This document shows positions 52,213-60,944 of a DNA stretch of 64,000 nt, in pieces. Source of the DNA: Bacteriovoracaceae bacterium (lineage in GTDB: Bacteria > Bdellovibrionota > Bacteriovoracia > Bacteriovoracales > Bacteriovoracaceae); the NCBI GenBank assembly GCA_020630335.1, contig JAHDBN010000004.1:91260-155259 (forward strand), read 5' to 3'. Each line of letters begins with the position of its first letter. Positions within the stretch are counted from its first letter, which is position 1. The notes under the pieces are model-generated. The model searched no databases. It saw only the letters and a program-made list of their open reading frames with translations, and was not told the DNA's origin. Both the position numbers and the translations under genes were made by a program.

Positions 52213-53121
52213 TTATTTTGTAATAAGTTTAACTCTTCTATTTAATGCTCTACCTTGTTTTGTTTTGTTTGTAGCATCAGGTTGAGCTTCACCTTTAGAT
52301 TCAAAGCTGACAGATTTTTTAGGTACTCCAGCATTCAAGAGCATTTTTCTAATCATTTTTGCTCTTCTTAAGCCTAATCTATAATTTCTTGCAGCATCAC
52401 CTTCATTGTCAGTATGACCGATTATATGAATCGATTTGATCTTTCCGTTCTTATAAGATTGAGCCAAAGACTTTAAGAATAATAAAATATTATTACTCTC
52501 ATGAGGATCAGTCGCGTTCTTAGCAAAATAGATAGTTTGATTTTTAACTCTAAATGTATCTTGCAGATCAACGATATTAAACTCTGAAGCTAGAGCGTAT
52601 TTATCATATTTTGAGATATTGAATTCACTTTCAATTTTTCTAGCTTTGGTTTTTATTTGATTAAACCAAGGGTAAGCCGAAAATCTCTCTTTAATTTTTT
52701 CAGCTCTCTCTAGTCCTAAGCTTTTACTTTCATTATTATAATAATAACCAGTAATATGAAATTCTTTATTCTTACCTTCTTGATTCATAATCTTAACAAT
52801 AGGATAAGCATCCTCTAAAGATTCACTTAGATATAATTCAGAGCTTTCAGGAAGAAAGTATATCTTTTCGAAATTCTCAACCACTTTAACAGGAGCTAGA
52901 GTCGTTGGAGGTGCTAGAGTTGTAGGAGGTAAAGTCGTGGTAACAACTACAGGCTTTAGTTTAGGCTTACATTCTTTATAAATGGCACAAACATACCAAT
53001 CGCCAGCAACAAATGTCCAAAGAGCAGCCAGTAATAACCACAGTGGAATCCACCATGGACTAGCTTTTTTCTCAGTTCTAGTCACAGTAATCGTTGTTTT
53101 CCTGCTTGAATTCGAAGGCAT
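52213..53121 (-). CDS. Inner-membrane-anchored OmpA-domain protein
   Basis: I start at the ATG at 53121, with AGGAG upstream; a longer frame is possible but adds 30 unlikely residues. The 302-residue protein has an N-terminal membrane helix (about 22-45, WWIPLWLLLAALWTFVAGDW), a Thr/Pro linker (TTTLPPTTLAPPTT), and a first, degenerate OmpA-like segment. The C-terminal OmpA domain is canonical (GHTDNEGDAARNYRLGLRRAK and ALNRRVKL), which binds peptidoglycan. It probably fixes a machine to the cell wall from the inner membrane. It heads the operon with the two HhH repeat genes. Confidence 0.88.
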   Translation of the reverse strand: MPSNSSRKTTITVTRTEKKASPWWIPLWLLLAALWTFVAGDWYVCAIYKECKPKLKPVVVTTTLPPTTLAPPTTLAPVKVVENFEKIYFLPESSELYLSESLEDAYPIVKIMNQEGKNKEFHITGYYYNNESKSLGLERAEKIKERFSAYPWFNQIKTKARKIESEFNISKYDKYALASEFNIVDLQDTFRVKNQTIYFAKNATDPHESNNILLFLKSLAQSYKNGKIKSIHIIGHTDNEGDAARNYRLGLRRAKMIRKMLLNAGVPKKSVSFESKGEAQPDATNKTKQGRALNRRVKLITK

Positions 53122-53394
53122 TTTATTACTCCTATGAATTAATTTAAGTGTCATTATTATGAAGTAAAAAGAGGTTTTCTTCAAAGAATACGTAGTTAAA
53201 GGACTTTTCATAATACTTTTGCGACAAAATGGATCAGATAAATTACCTAAGCAGGTGCCAAATCGACTCTAATGAAAATAAAAACCCATTGAAAAACAGA
53301 CAAAAACTGTAAAGAATAGTAAGACTATTGAGTTTGCTTTAGCCAAGTGCTTTCGTTAAATTCTTTATATTTATCATTTGAATGAGGAGAAAAA

Positions 53395-54972
53395 ATGAGT
53401 TCAAAAACTAATATTAATTCTGCTGCCGTGGATCTAGATAGATATCCACCACAGGTGAAATACATTGTCGGTAATGAAGCGTGTGAGCGTTATAGTTTCT
53501 ATGGAATGAGGTCGATTCTTACGATTTTTCTTGTTCAGTATTTAGCTATGAGTAATGAAGCATCTACAGTTGTTTTTCATGACTTTGTATCTATGTGTTA
53601 CTTATTTCCAATTCTTGGAGCATTAATTTCAGATAAGTTTTGGGGAAAATATAAAACAATTCTTTATTTATCTATTGTTTATTGTGTAGGTCATTTTTAT
53701 TTAGCAGTTTTTGAGCACAGCCAAATAGGTTTTTCGACAGGACTTGCTTTGATCGCTCTTGGATCAGGTGGGATTAAACCTTGTGTTTCTGCCCACGTTG
53801 GTGATCAGTTCAAAAAAGGACAAGAAAATTTACTAAACAAAGTTTTTGGTCTGTTTTATTTCATGATTAACTTTGGAGCAATGTTTTCTACACTAATAAC
53901 TCCTTGGACTCTAGACAAATATGGACCGGGGTGGGCCTTTGGTATTCCGGGAATCCTAATGGCTGTTGCTACCGTTATTTTTTGGATGGGAAGAAAACAC
54001 TTTGTTCACGTACCACCAGTAGAAGAATCTCCAAAAGGGTTTAATTTAATGTTTTGGGGATGTGTTGCTTTAACTTGTGCTCTTCCATTTTTCAGTTTTG
54101 AAACGATTAGCCAATATACAAGTCCATTATTCTTACCAGCATTCTTACTTGCTCCTGTTTTTATTTATGGATTAGTAATGAGCAAAGATAAAAACTCTTT
54201 TTCTAAAACATTATGGACAAGAGTCACTGCTGGAGCAGAAGCTGTTACAAAGAAACATGGAAAAGATAGTCTTGAGGGTATTAATGCTATCTTTGGAATC
54301 TCAACTGTCTTTATCATGGTTTCAGTTTTTTGGGCTTTATTTGATCAACAAGGATCAACTTGGGTCCTACAAGCAAAATCAATGGATTTAAATTTAGGTA
54401 ATGCATTTTCTTTCTTGGGAGAAAGAAATGTTCTACCGTCTCAAATATCAGCGATTAATCCGGTAATGGTTTTGATTCTAATTCCTTTTACGAGCTATTT
54501 TCTTTATCCTGCAATGAATAAAATCTTTAAATTAACACCTCTTAGAAAAATGACTATTGGAATGATGATGGCCGGACTGTCTTTTGTTGTGATGGCAATG
54601 CTTCAAGCGCAACTAGATTCAGGAAATCAAATAAACGTTGCCTGGCAAGGATTACCGTATTTAATCATAACTCTTTCAGAGGTAATGGTTTCTATTACAG
54701 GACTAGAGTTTGCTTATACTCAAGCACCTAAGAGTATGAAATCTATTGTTATGAGTATGTGGCTTTTGACTGTTTCTCTTGGAAATCAGATTGTAAGTTA
54801 TATTGTAAAAGCTGGAGAATTTATGACTAGCTTTGCTAAAGATTCTATGGGAATCAGTGCATCTTCTGAATATATTGTTTTTATGGTCTTTGCTATCTTA
54901 ATGTTTGTTGCAGCTATAGCCTTTGCACTTGTCGCATCAAGATACAAAATGCGTAACTATATGGAAGAGTAA
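53395..54972 (+). CDS. POT-family proton-coupled peptide transporter
   Basis: The 525 residues form about 14 membrane helices. The N-terminal signature PQVKYIVGNEACERYSFYGMRSILTIFL matches the POT/PTR2 motif (ExxERxxYYG-like), followed by FFYFMINFGAMFS-type and GGIKPCVSAHVGDQF. It imports di- and tripeptides with protons, useful to a proteolytic lifestyle. GAGGAG precedes the ATG. A strong terminator follows. Confidence 0.94.
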   Translation: MSSKTNINSAAVDLDRYPPQVKYIVGNEACERYSFYGMRSILTIFLVQYLAMSNEASTVVFHDFVSMCYLFPILGALISDKFWGKYKTILYLSIVYCVGHFYLAVFEHSQIGFSTGLALIALGSGGIKPCVSAHVGDQFKKGQENLLNKVFGLFYFMINFGAMFSTLITPWTLDKYGPGWAFGIPGILMAVATVIFWMGRKHFVHVPPVEESPKGFNLMFWGCVALTCALPFFSFETISQYTSPLFLPAFLLAPVFIYGLVMSKDKNSFSKTLWTRVTAGAEAVTKKHGKDSLEGINAIFGISTVFIMVSVFWALFDQQGSTWVLQAKSMDLNLGNAFSFLGERNVLPSQISAINPVMVLILIPFTSYFLYPAMNKIFKLTPLRKMTIGMMMAGLSFVVMAMLQAQLDSGNQINVAWQGLPYLIITLSEVMVSITGLEFAYTQAPKSMKSIVMSMWLLTVSLGNQIVSYIVKAGEFMTSFAKDSMGISASSEYIVFMVFAILMFVAAIAFALVASRYKMRNYMEE

Positions 54973-54990
54973 AATCTTCTTTTAATATTT

Positions 54991-55038
54991 AAGACCGTAA
55001 AGACTTATAGTTCACAGAACGTCTTTACGGTCTTTTTT
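54991..55038 (+). terminator. Terminator of the POT gene whose arm encodes the end of the next gene
   Basis: A perfect 14-bp stem (AAGACCGTAAAGAC, 54991-55004; GTCTTTACGGTCTT, 55021-55034) with a 16-base loop is followed by TTTT on the plus strand. The convergent gene at 55005 stops inside the loop, so the second arm (55021-55034) and the T run encode its last residues. Confidence 0.88.
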
Positions 55039-55766
55039 AATCTCTTTTGTTCTTTCTTTTCTTCTAAATAAACTAAAAAATCACCATACTTTCTAAAGTT
55101 TTTTAGTTCTGTATCTCCAAACTTATAAGTATATTCCTTCGGACGAGTACTTGCATTACTATCAACAAGTTTTAGAACATAGCCTTCGGAGTTTTTTTTC
55201 ATATCATAGACTAACCATGAATGAGAGCTAATGCCCTTGATTTGTAGCTTTAAATAAGCGAAGTTTTTTTTCTCAACGGTATAAGAATATAGGGACTTCA
55301 TGGATTTTTTTAATTTCTCTGCACTTGTATTTGTTTTACCTCTCAAACCTCTAATCCAAGAAAAACCAATCACTCCGTCTTTTACTTGCCACAAGGTAAG
55401 TCTTTTTAAAATGTAATCTTTATAATCTTTTGAAAAATCATAAAAATTTTTATAACCAGGAATAGTGATAATTTTTTTTCCTTTTATTAACTTTCTAATA
55501 ATTTTTCCATATTCTTCTGGAGTTAATTTATTAAGCTCAGGTTTGAAAAGGGCCAGGTAATGAGCCTTTCTTTGAAGCTTTGAATGCCACCAACAAACAC
55601 CACCATTAAATAAGCCTGCTGAGTTTCTAAAACTGATGAGATTTTCTTTCTTTTGAAAATCAGAAATTAGATTCTGGTGATTCATCTTTCTAGAACAAAA
55701 ATTTTGTTTATTAATAGAGGCAAGTGAAAGTAGGCTAGTAAATAGCATGAGACATTTTAAGATCAT
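55005..55766 (-). CDS. Secreted papain-like-pattern protein (third Cys/His/Asp candidate)
   Basis: The 253 residues start with a signal peptide (MILKCLMLFTSLLSLAS). Three blocks stand out: NGGVCWWHS (Cys58), SSHSWLVYDM (His182) and LKLVDSNAS (Asp202/Asn204). Order and spacing resemble the two paralogues at 12906-15129, though overall similarity is low. I infer a papain-like fold with a possible peptidase or amidase role outside the cytoplasm; unproven. The C-terminal codons lie in the convergent terminator. Confidence 0.68.
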   Translation of the reverse strand: MILKCLMLFTSLLSLASINKQNFCSRKMNHQNLISDFQKKENLISFRNSAGLFNGGVCWWHSKLQRKAHYLALFKPELNKLTPEEYGKIIRKLIKGKKIITIPGYKNFYDFSKDYKDYILKRLTLWQVKDGVIGFSWIRGLRGKTNTSAEKLKKSMKSLYSYTVEKKNFAYLKLQIKGISSHSWLVYDMKKNSEGYVLKLVDSNASTRPKEYTYKFGDTELKNFRKYGDFLVYLEEKKEQKRLKKTVKTFCEL

Positions 55767-55869
55767 AGTAATTCTTCCTTGAATATTTTCTTCTCTTATT
55801 CGCTTTTACAGTTTATCATTTTTTAAGTAGTAAGAAAAAAACGTTGTACTAATTGGATCGGAAATTTTT

Positions 55870-56796
55870 ATGAAAAATATATTTGTAGCCTCTGACTTTA
55901 CTGAACATAGTGATTTAGCCATGTCTGCTGCTAATGTATTAAAAAACGAAAATATTCAGGTACAAGGGTTTCATTGGGACTCAGTGATTAACAAGATGAA
56001 AAAAATGAATATCTTGCAATCTGATGAAGAACTTTATACTCAAATCAATGAGTGGAAAAAGAAAATCCCTCTTCATTTAAAAGACGATATCCTAGCACAA
56101 TTCAAAAGATTAGGATTAGAACTCACTGATTTTTCTTTTGATATTACTGAAGGTGATAAATTTTCATCTTTACAAGATTACTTTGAGAAAAAATCTGATA
56201 ATGATTTAATCATGCTTACAACGAGTGATGATTCTTTTTTAGAAAGAGTTTTCTTTGGAAATTTTGTTGAGAAATTAATTTTTGGAACAAAACAACCTGT
56301 TTATCTTGTAAAGAAAGAAGTAAAAGAAGCTCCTAAAAAGATTGGAATTTGCTTTGATCCAGATCAAGACAATGAAGGTTTTTTTAATCATGCTTTATCT
56401 TTAGCAAAGCTATTTAAGAGTAGTGTAGATATTATTTACGTAGAAGCATTTGACTCCAGAGATTTACATCAAAATGTTTTTGCGACGAATCAAGATTCTG
56501 AAAAAAATAAAAATAATTACCTCGCATATAAAAGAAAATTAGCTGAAGAGAAATTTGAAGAATATGCAGAAAAATTCAAGAAAGAAGGCATTGATACGGA
56601 TATTAATTTAATTATAACAGTTGATAAAACACCAGCTGAAAATTTAAAAAAACATCTAAAGGATAATCCTGTTGATTTGTTATTTGTTGAGCCTCATCCT
56701 GGCTTTAAAAATGGATTTAAGTTTAACAGTACAAGTTATGACTTAATAAAAAATGTTCCTGTAAATTTTTTAATAATCAAAGAACGTCATAGCTAG
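55870..56796 (+). CDS. Tandem universal stress protein (two Usp domains)
   Basis: The 308 residues hold two Usp folds. The first begins MKNIFVASDFTEHSDLAM and continues to near 150. The second begins KKIGICFDPDQDNEGF and ends with VDLLFVEPHPGF and VNFLIIKE. Usp domains bind ATP or AMP in some members; the usual GxxGxn9GS/T loop is not clear in either half, so nucleotide binding is uncertain. Cytoplasmic stress role inferred. GGA precedes the ATG. Confidence 0.85.
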   Translation: MKNIFVASDFTEHSDLAMSAANVLKNENIQVQGFHWDSVINKMKKMNILQSDEELYTQINEWKKKIPLHLKDDILAQFKRLGLELTDFSFDITEGDKFSSLQDYFEKKSDNDLIMLTTSDDSFLERVFFGNFVEKLIFGTKQPVYLVKKEVKEAPKKIGICFDPDQDNEGFFNHALSLAKLFKSSVDIIYVEAFDSRDLHQNVFATNQDSEKNKNNYLAYKRKLAEEKFEEYAEKFKKEGIDTDINLIITVDKTPAENLKKHLKDNPVDLLFVEPHPGFKNGFKFNSTSYDLIKNVPVNFLIIKERHS

Positions 56797-56930
56797 AAGT
56801 TAATGAAAATCGCCAATAAGAGACCTTCGTACTCAGGTACTGTCGAGTTTTTTTCCTCTTATAGTTGACCTAACCCTTCTGGAATGAAAACATGAATATA
56901 TAGTTTAGTTTTCTACTCAATGGAGGAGTT

Positions 56931-58160
56931 ATGATACTTAAAATAATTTTACCTGTTCTTCTTTCAGGTATTTTCAACTTAGCATTCTCTGGAAGTATGC
57001 ATTTAGTAAAAGTAAAAGCTACAAATAAACAACAAAGATCAAAAATAGCAAATGTTGCACATTTAGAAACAATTAATTCTAAATTTGTGACGGCAATAGT
57101 TAATGATCATGATTTAAAAGTTTTAAAGAAAAAATTTGGATCTAAACTAAAAATCGAAGATAGTTTTGCTGTTCATCAACATAAAGGTAAAAAGAGACCT
57201 GGTGGAGGAGGCGATGAGTATGAATTTCCAAAAGGAGATGAGAAGTTTCATACCTACGATGAGGTTATTGCGGATCTTAAAAACTTAGCTGAGAAAAATA
57301 AAAAAAATGTTAAATCTTTTATTATTGGTAAGAGTATTGAAGGTAGAGATTTAATGGGTGTAAAAATCACTGCAGGTGGTTTTTCTAAAGAATCTAAGAA
57401 GCCAGCGATGATGCTTATTGGAACTCATCATGCAAGAGAGCATTTAAGTACTGAGATTCCGTTAATGCTTGCAGAGTATTTTGTAAAAAAAATCAAAACA
57501 GATAGTGCTTTTAAATCAATGATGGAAAACCGAGTAGTTTATATCGTTCCACTTTTAAATCCAGACGGTGCTTTGCATGATATTCAAGGAAAAAAGTATA
57601 AAATGTGGAGAAAGAACAGAAGAAAAAATAAAGGGACTGATAGAATCGGTGTTGATTTAAATAGAAACTACTCTTATAGATGGGGACAGGGTGGATCTTC
57701 TAAGTCACCAGGATCTGATGTTTATATGGGGACTAAGCCTTTCTCTGAGCCTGAAACTAAAGCTGTTAAAAAATTCATTGAAGAACATTCAAATATTAAA
57801 ACAATGATTAGCTTTCATACTTTCTCTGAGTTAATTCTTTACCCTTGGGGGGGGACTTACGATCCAGTGGGAGGACAAGAAGAAAAAGTTTTCAAAAAAA
57901 TGGCCACAACAATGGCAAAGTGGAATGGTTACAAGCCACAGCAATCATCTGATCTTTATGTAGCAACTGGAGACACTTGTGATTGGGCATTTGCAGAACA
58001 TAATATCTTTTGTTTTACGTTTGAGTTAACTCCATCATCTATGTGGAGTGGAGGATTTTATCCTGGTGCAAAAGTCATTGATTCAACATTTAAAGATAAT
58101 ATTAAGCCTGTAAGTTATTTATTAAAATATACAGATGACGTTTATAAAGTCTTAAAATAG
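56931..58160 (+). CDS. Secreted M14 zinc carboxypeptidase
   Basis: The 409 residues have a signal peptide (MILKIILPVLLSGIFNLAFS), a propeptide-like region to about 100, then an M14 carboxypeptidase A-type domain. Zinc ligands are in THHAREHLSTE (His167, Glu170) and SFHTFSE; VDLNRNYSYRWG binds the substrate carboxylate, and the catalytic Glu is in FTFELTP. It trims C-terminal residues from peptides and fits with the peptide transporter nearby. GGAGGAG precedes the ATG, and a terminator follows. Confidence 0.93.
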   Translation: MILKIILPVLLSGIFNLAFSGSMHLVKVKATNKQQRSKIANVAHLETINSKFVTAIVNDHDLKVLKKKFGSKLKIEDSFAVHQHKGKKRPGGGGDEYEFPKGDEKFHTYDEVIADLKNLAEKNKKNVKSFIIGKSIEGRDLMGVKITAGGFSKESKKPAMMLIGTHHAREHLSTEIPLMLAEYFVKKIKTDSAFKSMMENRVVYIVPLLNPDGALHDIQGKKYKMWRKNRRKNKGTDRIGVDLNRNYSYRWGQGGSSKSPGSDVYMGTKPFSEPETKAVKKFIEEHSNIKTMISFHTFSELILYPWGGTYDPVGGQEEKVFKKMATTMAKWNGYKPQQSSDLYVATGDTCDWAFAEHNIFCFTFELTPSSMWSGGFYPGAKVIDSTFKDNIKPVSYLLKYTDDVYKVLK

Positions 58161-58191
58161 TAGAAGGATTCTTTATTTTAATGATCTTTTA

Positions 58192-58217
58192 GGGAGAGTT
58201 TAGGCTCTCCCTTTTTT
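58192..58217 (+). terminator. Rho-independent terminator after the carboxypeptidase gene
   Basis: A perfect 7-bp stem (GGGAGAG, 58192-58198; CTCTCCC, 58205-58211) with a 6-base loop is followed by a T run. It lies in the short gap before the convergent acidic gene. Confidence 0.88.
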
Positions 58218-58560
58218 ATTTTTGAATAATATTATTATAATACTTTAGTTTTCTAGCGAGATATTCTGTTTTCTTTAATAAATATTGAAGCTCTTCAAGG
58301 TCATCATTGAATTCTTCTTTGCAGAAGTGGGCCTTATAAAAATAATCATTGCACTCTTCACTTGTTTCTATTTCTTCTTGAGAGGATGTTTCAGGAGATC
58401 GCTCTAGTTCTTGATGAGCAGGAGTTTCTTCTTCTAAATCTTCTGTTCCAAACTCATTTAGAAGATCAGCTAGAGGATCATCTGATAAAGCTTCATTATC
58501 TTGTGGGTTACCCCATAGATAAGTAATTTCTAAATCAGTTTCTGTTTCTTTGTTTTTCAT
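58216..58560 (-). CDS. Small acidic cytoplasmic protein of unknown function
   Basis: The 114 residues are very rich in Glu and Asp in the first two thirds (DDPLADLLNEFGTEDLEEETP) and end in a basic, coiled-coil-like helix (LEELQYLLKKTEYLARKLKYY). Two Cys lie near 69-80. No signal or membrane segment is visible. A -10-like TATATT inside a palindrome lies before the ATG. I recognise no family. Confidence 0.65.
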   Translation of the reverse strand: MKNKETETDLEITYLWGNPQDNEALSDDPLADLLNEFGTEDLEEETPAHQELERSPETSSQEEIETSEECNDYFYKAHFCKEEFNDDLEELQYLLKKTEYLARKLKYYNNIIQK

Positions 58561-58564
58561 CTCA

Positions 58565-58580
58565 GGTGCAATATAGCACC
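58565..58580 (-). promoter_or_regulatory. Palindrome over the -10 of the acidic-protein gene
   Basis: GGTGC (58565-58569) and GCACC (58576-58580) flank AATATA, which on the minus strand reads TATATT, a -10-like hexamer ending 9 bases before the ATG. A factor binding the inverted repeat would cover the promoter. No ribosome-binding site is present. Confidence 0.4.
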
Positions 58581-58777
58581 ACTTTGTTTTTTATTTCCAG
58601 CAGTATGCAAAACTTTCATTTTCAAGAAAAGATTACTGTCTATTTTTTTGACTTTAGATAGGAAGTGTCTACTTTTTGGTGCACTTTTAAGTCGTTTTGA
58701 AAGAGTTATATACTTCTAAGTACTTGGAAACACTCAATCTTTGTTATCTTGAAAACTTGTAAAGGTGAGAAGAGATT

Positions 58778-58783
58778 TATAAT
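58778..58783 (+). promoter_or_regulatory. -10 box set for a leaderless mRNA of the secreted coiled-coil protein
   Basis: TATAAT ends 6 bases before the ATG at 58790, exactly as at enolase. An ATG at 58781 gives an immediate stop, so 58790 is the start. No Shine-Dalgarno is placed to serve it. Confidence 0.6.
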
Positions 58784-58789
58784 GATTAT

Positions 58790-60421
58790 ATGAAATTATT
58801 AGGGGCTTTATTTATCGTATTTTCTTTTTCTATTTTTTCGAGGGCGAGTGAAGGCTGTTCCGAAGAAGGTTTGATGGACTCTTTTAATAGAGGGAAAAAT
58901 GATTTCAAACAATACTATAAGACTTTTGGATGTAATAAACTTGAAGGAATAGAAGGTTCTAGTTGGAGAAAGGTATATAGCAAACTAGAAAAGAAGAGAA
59001 AAGAAAATGATGATAAAGGTAATAACAATGAAAGAAAAAGGTGTGAATTACCTCAAGGAGAAGAACTTAAGTCTTTAGTAGATGAAAGGATTCCTTCTTT
59101 AAAACAAGCTTTAGAGGATGCGAAAGAGGATTTACTGGACGCAGAGGCTGAACTGCGGAGAGCTCAGAGTAACACTGCTAAAAATACAAATCTCCAACCT
59201 ATAATTAATCATCACGCAGAAGCCAAAGTCAGATTTCAAGAAAAACAAGAAATTTATACTAGAAATTATAATATTCAAAATAATAGACTTGTTATGGAAT
59301 CAGATAGATGTTCTGGAGCAATGTTAACAATTAAGCAAGCCGATGCTCTTATTATAGGATCAGAGATTACAGCAAAGCTAAATGTATATAATGAAGGAGA
59401 AACTCTAAAGGATACAATAAAGACGCATGAAGAAGCTAAGTCTAGTTCTATTGATATTCAAGAAGAAGCTTTAAAAAGTAGCAAGAAACTTGCTGGGCAT
59501 AAACAAGTTTTTAGTTCTACTAATGCCTTGATCTTTGCATCAGCAGTGAATTCATTAAGTAAAGACTTAGAAGTTTGGGATAGTCGTTCGAATTTTTCAA
59601 GACACGAAAGAAATATAGCAGAGCAAAAATTAGCCGAATATAAACAAAAAGCCCTAGAGGCAGGATTAGATATTATTACTCAGGAAGGAATTAAATCTAA
59701 TATAGATAGTGACATAAAAAATTTAGAATTAATTTCTGATAATGGACCCGATTGGAACACTTGCCAACAAAACCCTAACGCTCCCGGATGCAATACAAAT
59801 CCAGATAATAACAACCCAGACGGCCCCCCAGTGGTCGCTGATAGAGATACTAAATTTCCAACAGGATCTAGTCCTCTTGGAAGAACAAGTGGTGGAAACA
59901 CTGATGGTGGTGATTTCGGCGATGATGATGCTGTAGATACAGTAGATGATTCATCAGAAGAAGACGAGGGATCTCCTGAAGATCCTAATGCTCTGGCAGT
60001 TGGTAAATCTACTCCTTCGCAAGGAGGAGTAGTAATTGCTGGAGGAGCTGGTGGCGGAGGTATCGGCGGAAGTGGTGCCGGTGGTGGTGCAGGAAAAGCC
60101 AAGAAGCAAGCTGGAGCTCCAAAGAGATCAGGAATGCGTTCTTCTAAAGTTGGAAACACTTATAGAAGATCTAAAGGGCGAGCAAGACGTTTAGCTTCTT
60201 TAAAGAGAAATAAAAAACGAGGAAAGTTTAATCCTTTAGCTGGTTTAGGTAAAAAGCAGGGTGGACTAAGTATTAAAAATTCAAAGGCCTTAAGAAGAGC
60301 ATTAGCTCAAGAAGGTGTGAAGAAATCTAAAAGCTTTAGTTTATTTAGAAGAATTACAAGAGCTCATAGAGTGAGTTATAAGAAAAAGAAGATTCTGGTT
60401 TATAATCACTCAAAGCTTTAA
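58790..60421 (+). CDS. Secreted coiled-coil, Gly-rich protein with basic C-terminus
   Basis: The 543 residues have a signal peptide (MKLLGALFIVFSFSIFSRA), a helical coiled-coil part (about 80-310), a Cys/Asn/Pro stretch (NTCQQNPNAPGCNTNPDNNN), an acidic linker (DDDAVDTVDDSSEEDEG), a Gly-rich segment (GGAGGGGIGGSGAGGGAG), and a strongly basic C-terminus (RRSKGRARRLASLKRNKKRG). The acid-then-glycine-then-base layout is striking. No family is recognised; a surface or matrix role is possible. A 4HBT gene follows after 12 bases. Confidence 0.75.
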   Translation: MKLLGALFIVFSFSIFSRASEGCSEEGLMDSFNRGKNDFKQYYKTFGCNKLEGIEGSSWRKVYSKLEKKRKENDDKGNNNERKRCELPQGEELKSLVDERIPSLKQALEDAKEDLLDAEAELRRAQSNTAKNTNLQPIINHHAEAKVRFQEKQEIYTRNYNIQNNRLVMESDRCSGAMLTIKQADALIIGSEITAKLNVYNEGETLKDTIKTHEEAKSSSIDIQEEALKSSKKLAGHKQVFSSTNALIFASAVNSLSKDLEVWDSRSNFSRHERNIAEQKLAEYKQKALEAGLDIITQEGIKSNIDSDIKNLELISDNGPDWNTCQQNPNAPGCNTNPDNNNPDGPPVVADRDTKFPTGSSPLGRTSGGNTDGGDFGDDDAVDTVDDSSEEDEGSPEDPNALAVGKSTPSQGGVVIAGGAGGGGIGGSGAGGGAGKAKKQAGAPKRSGMRSSKVGNTYRRSKGRARRLASLKRNKKRGKFNPLAGLGKKQGGLSIKNSKALRRALAQEGVKKSKSFSLFRRITRAHRVSYKKKKILVYNHSKL

Positions 60422-60433
60422 TAGACTAAAACT

Positions 60434-60853
60434 ATGAAAATAGTAAGTGCTGAAGAATTTCAATATCATTATCAAGTACTAGGAACAGATTTAGATGTTT
60501 TTGGTCACGTCAACAATGCTAGATATTTAAATATCTATGAAATGGCGAGATGGGACTTTATTGAAAGTAGAGGCTTCGGATTGAAAAAAATTCAAAAAGA
60601 AAAAAAAGGCCCAGTACTTTTAAATGTAAATCTTCAATTTAGAAGAGAGCTAAAAAACCTTGATAAAATAATTGTGAATTCAAAAGCTATCAAAATTGAA
60701 GGGAAATATATGACTCTTTATCAAGAAATGATGAGAGGAGAAGATCTTTGTTCAAAAGCAGAATTCTTAGTAGGTTTTTTTGATATGCAGATGAGAAAAC
60801 TATTAACTCCTAGTCAGGAATGGCTTGATACCTGTGGAGTAATTTTAGAATAA
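60434..60853 (+). CDS. 4HBT-type acyl-CoA thioesterase
   Basis: The 139 residues show the HotDog-fold 4HBT motif DVFGHVNNARYLNIYEMARWDF, with the catalytic Asp near residue 20 (TDLDVFGHVNN). It hydrolyses acyl-CoA or acyl-ACP thioesters in the cytoplasm, as YbgC relatives do. It follows the secreted coiled-coil gene by 12 bases, with no evident functional link. Confidence 0.9.
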   Translation: MKIVSAEEFQYHYQVLGTDLDVFGHVNNARYLNIYEMARWDFIESRGFGLKKIQKEKKGPVLLNVNLQFRRELKNLDKIIVNSKAIKIEGKYMTLYQEMMRGEDLCSKAEFLVGFFDMQMRKLLTPSQEWLDTCGVILE

Positions 60854-60879
60854 AAAAAAGGCCTTCACGAATGAAGACC
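60852..60879 (-). terminator. Terminator of the repeat-rich secreted protein
   Basis: On the minus strand GGTCTTCA and TGAAGGCC pair (one G-T wobble) around a TTCG loop, followed by eight T. It lies 65 bases downstream of the minus-strand gene ending at 60945. Confidence 0.75.
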
Positions 60880-60944
60880 TCTTGGTGTGCTTGGATTGGG
60901 AGATAAATAAATCATCTCCCAAACTTTAATTCCAAACTTATTTT

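Noticed and set aside
53315-53329. AATAGT-aag-ACTATT palindrome upstream of the POT gene
   Set aside because: Short AT-rich arms are expected by chance in this base composition, and no promoter element is clearly tied to it.
56817-56860. Possible terminator after the Usp gene (ACTC/GAGT then seven T)
   Set aside because: The stem is only four pairs, too weak to list as a feature.
59680-60159. 159-codon minus-strand frame rich in Pro, Ser and Ala
   Set aside because: It is the shadow of the Gly-rich and acidic part of the plus-strand gene, with no signal of its own.
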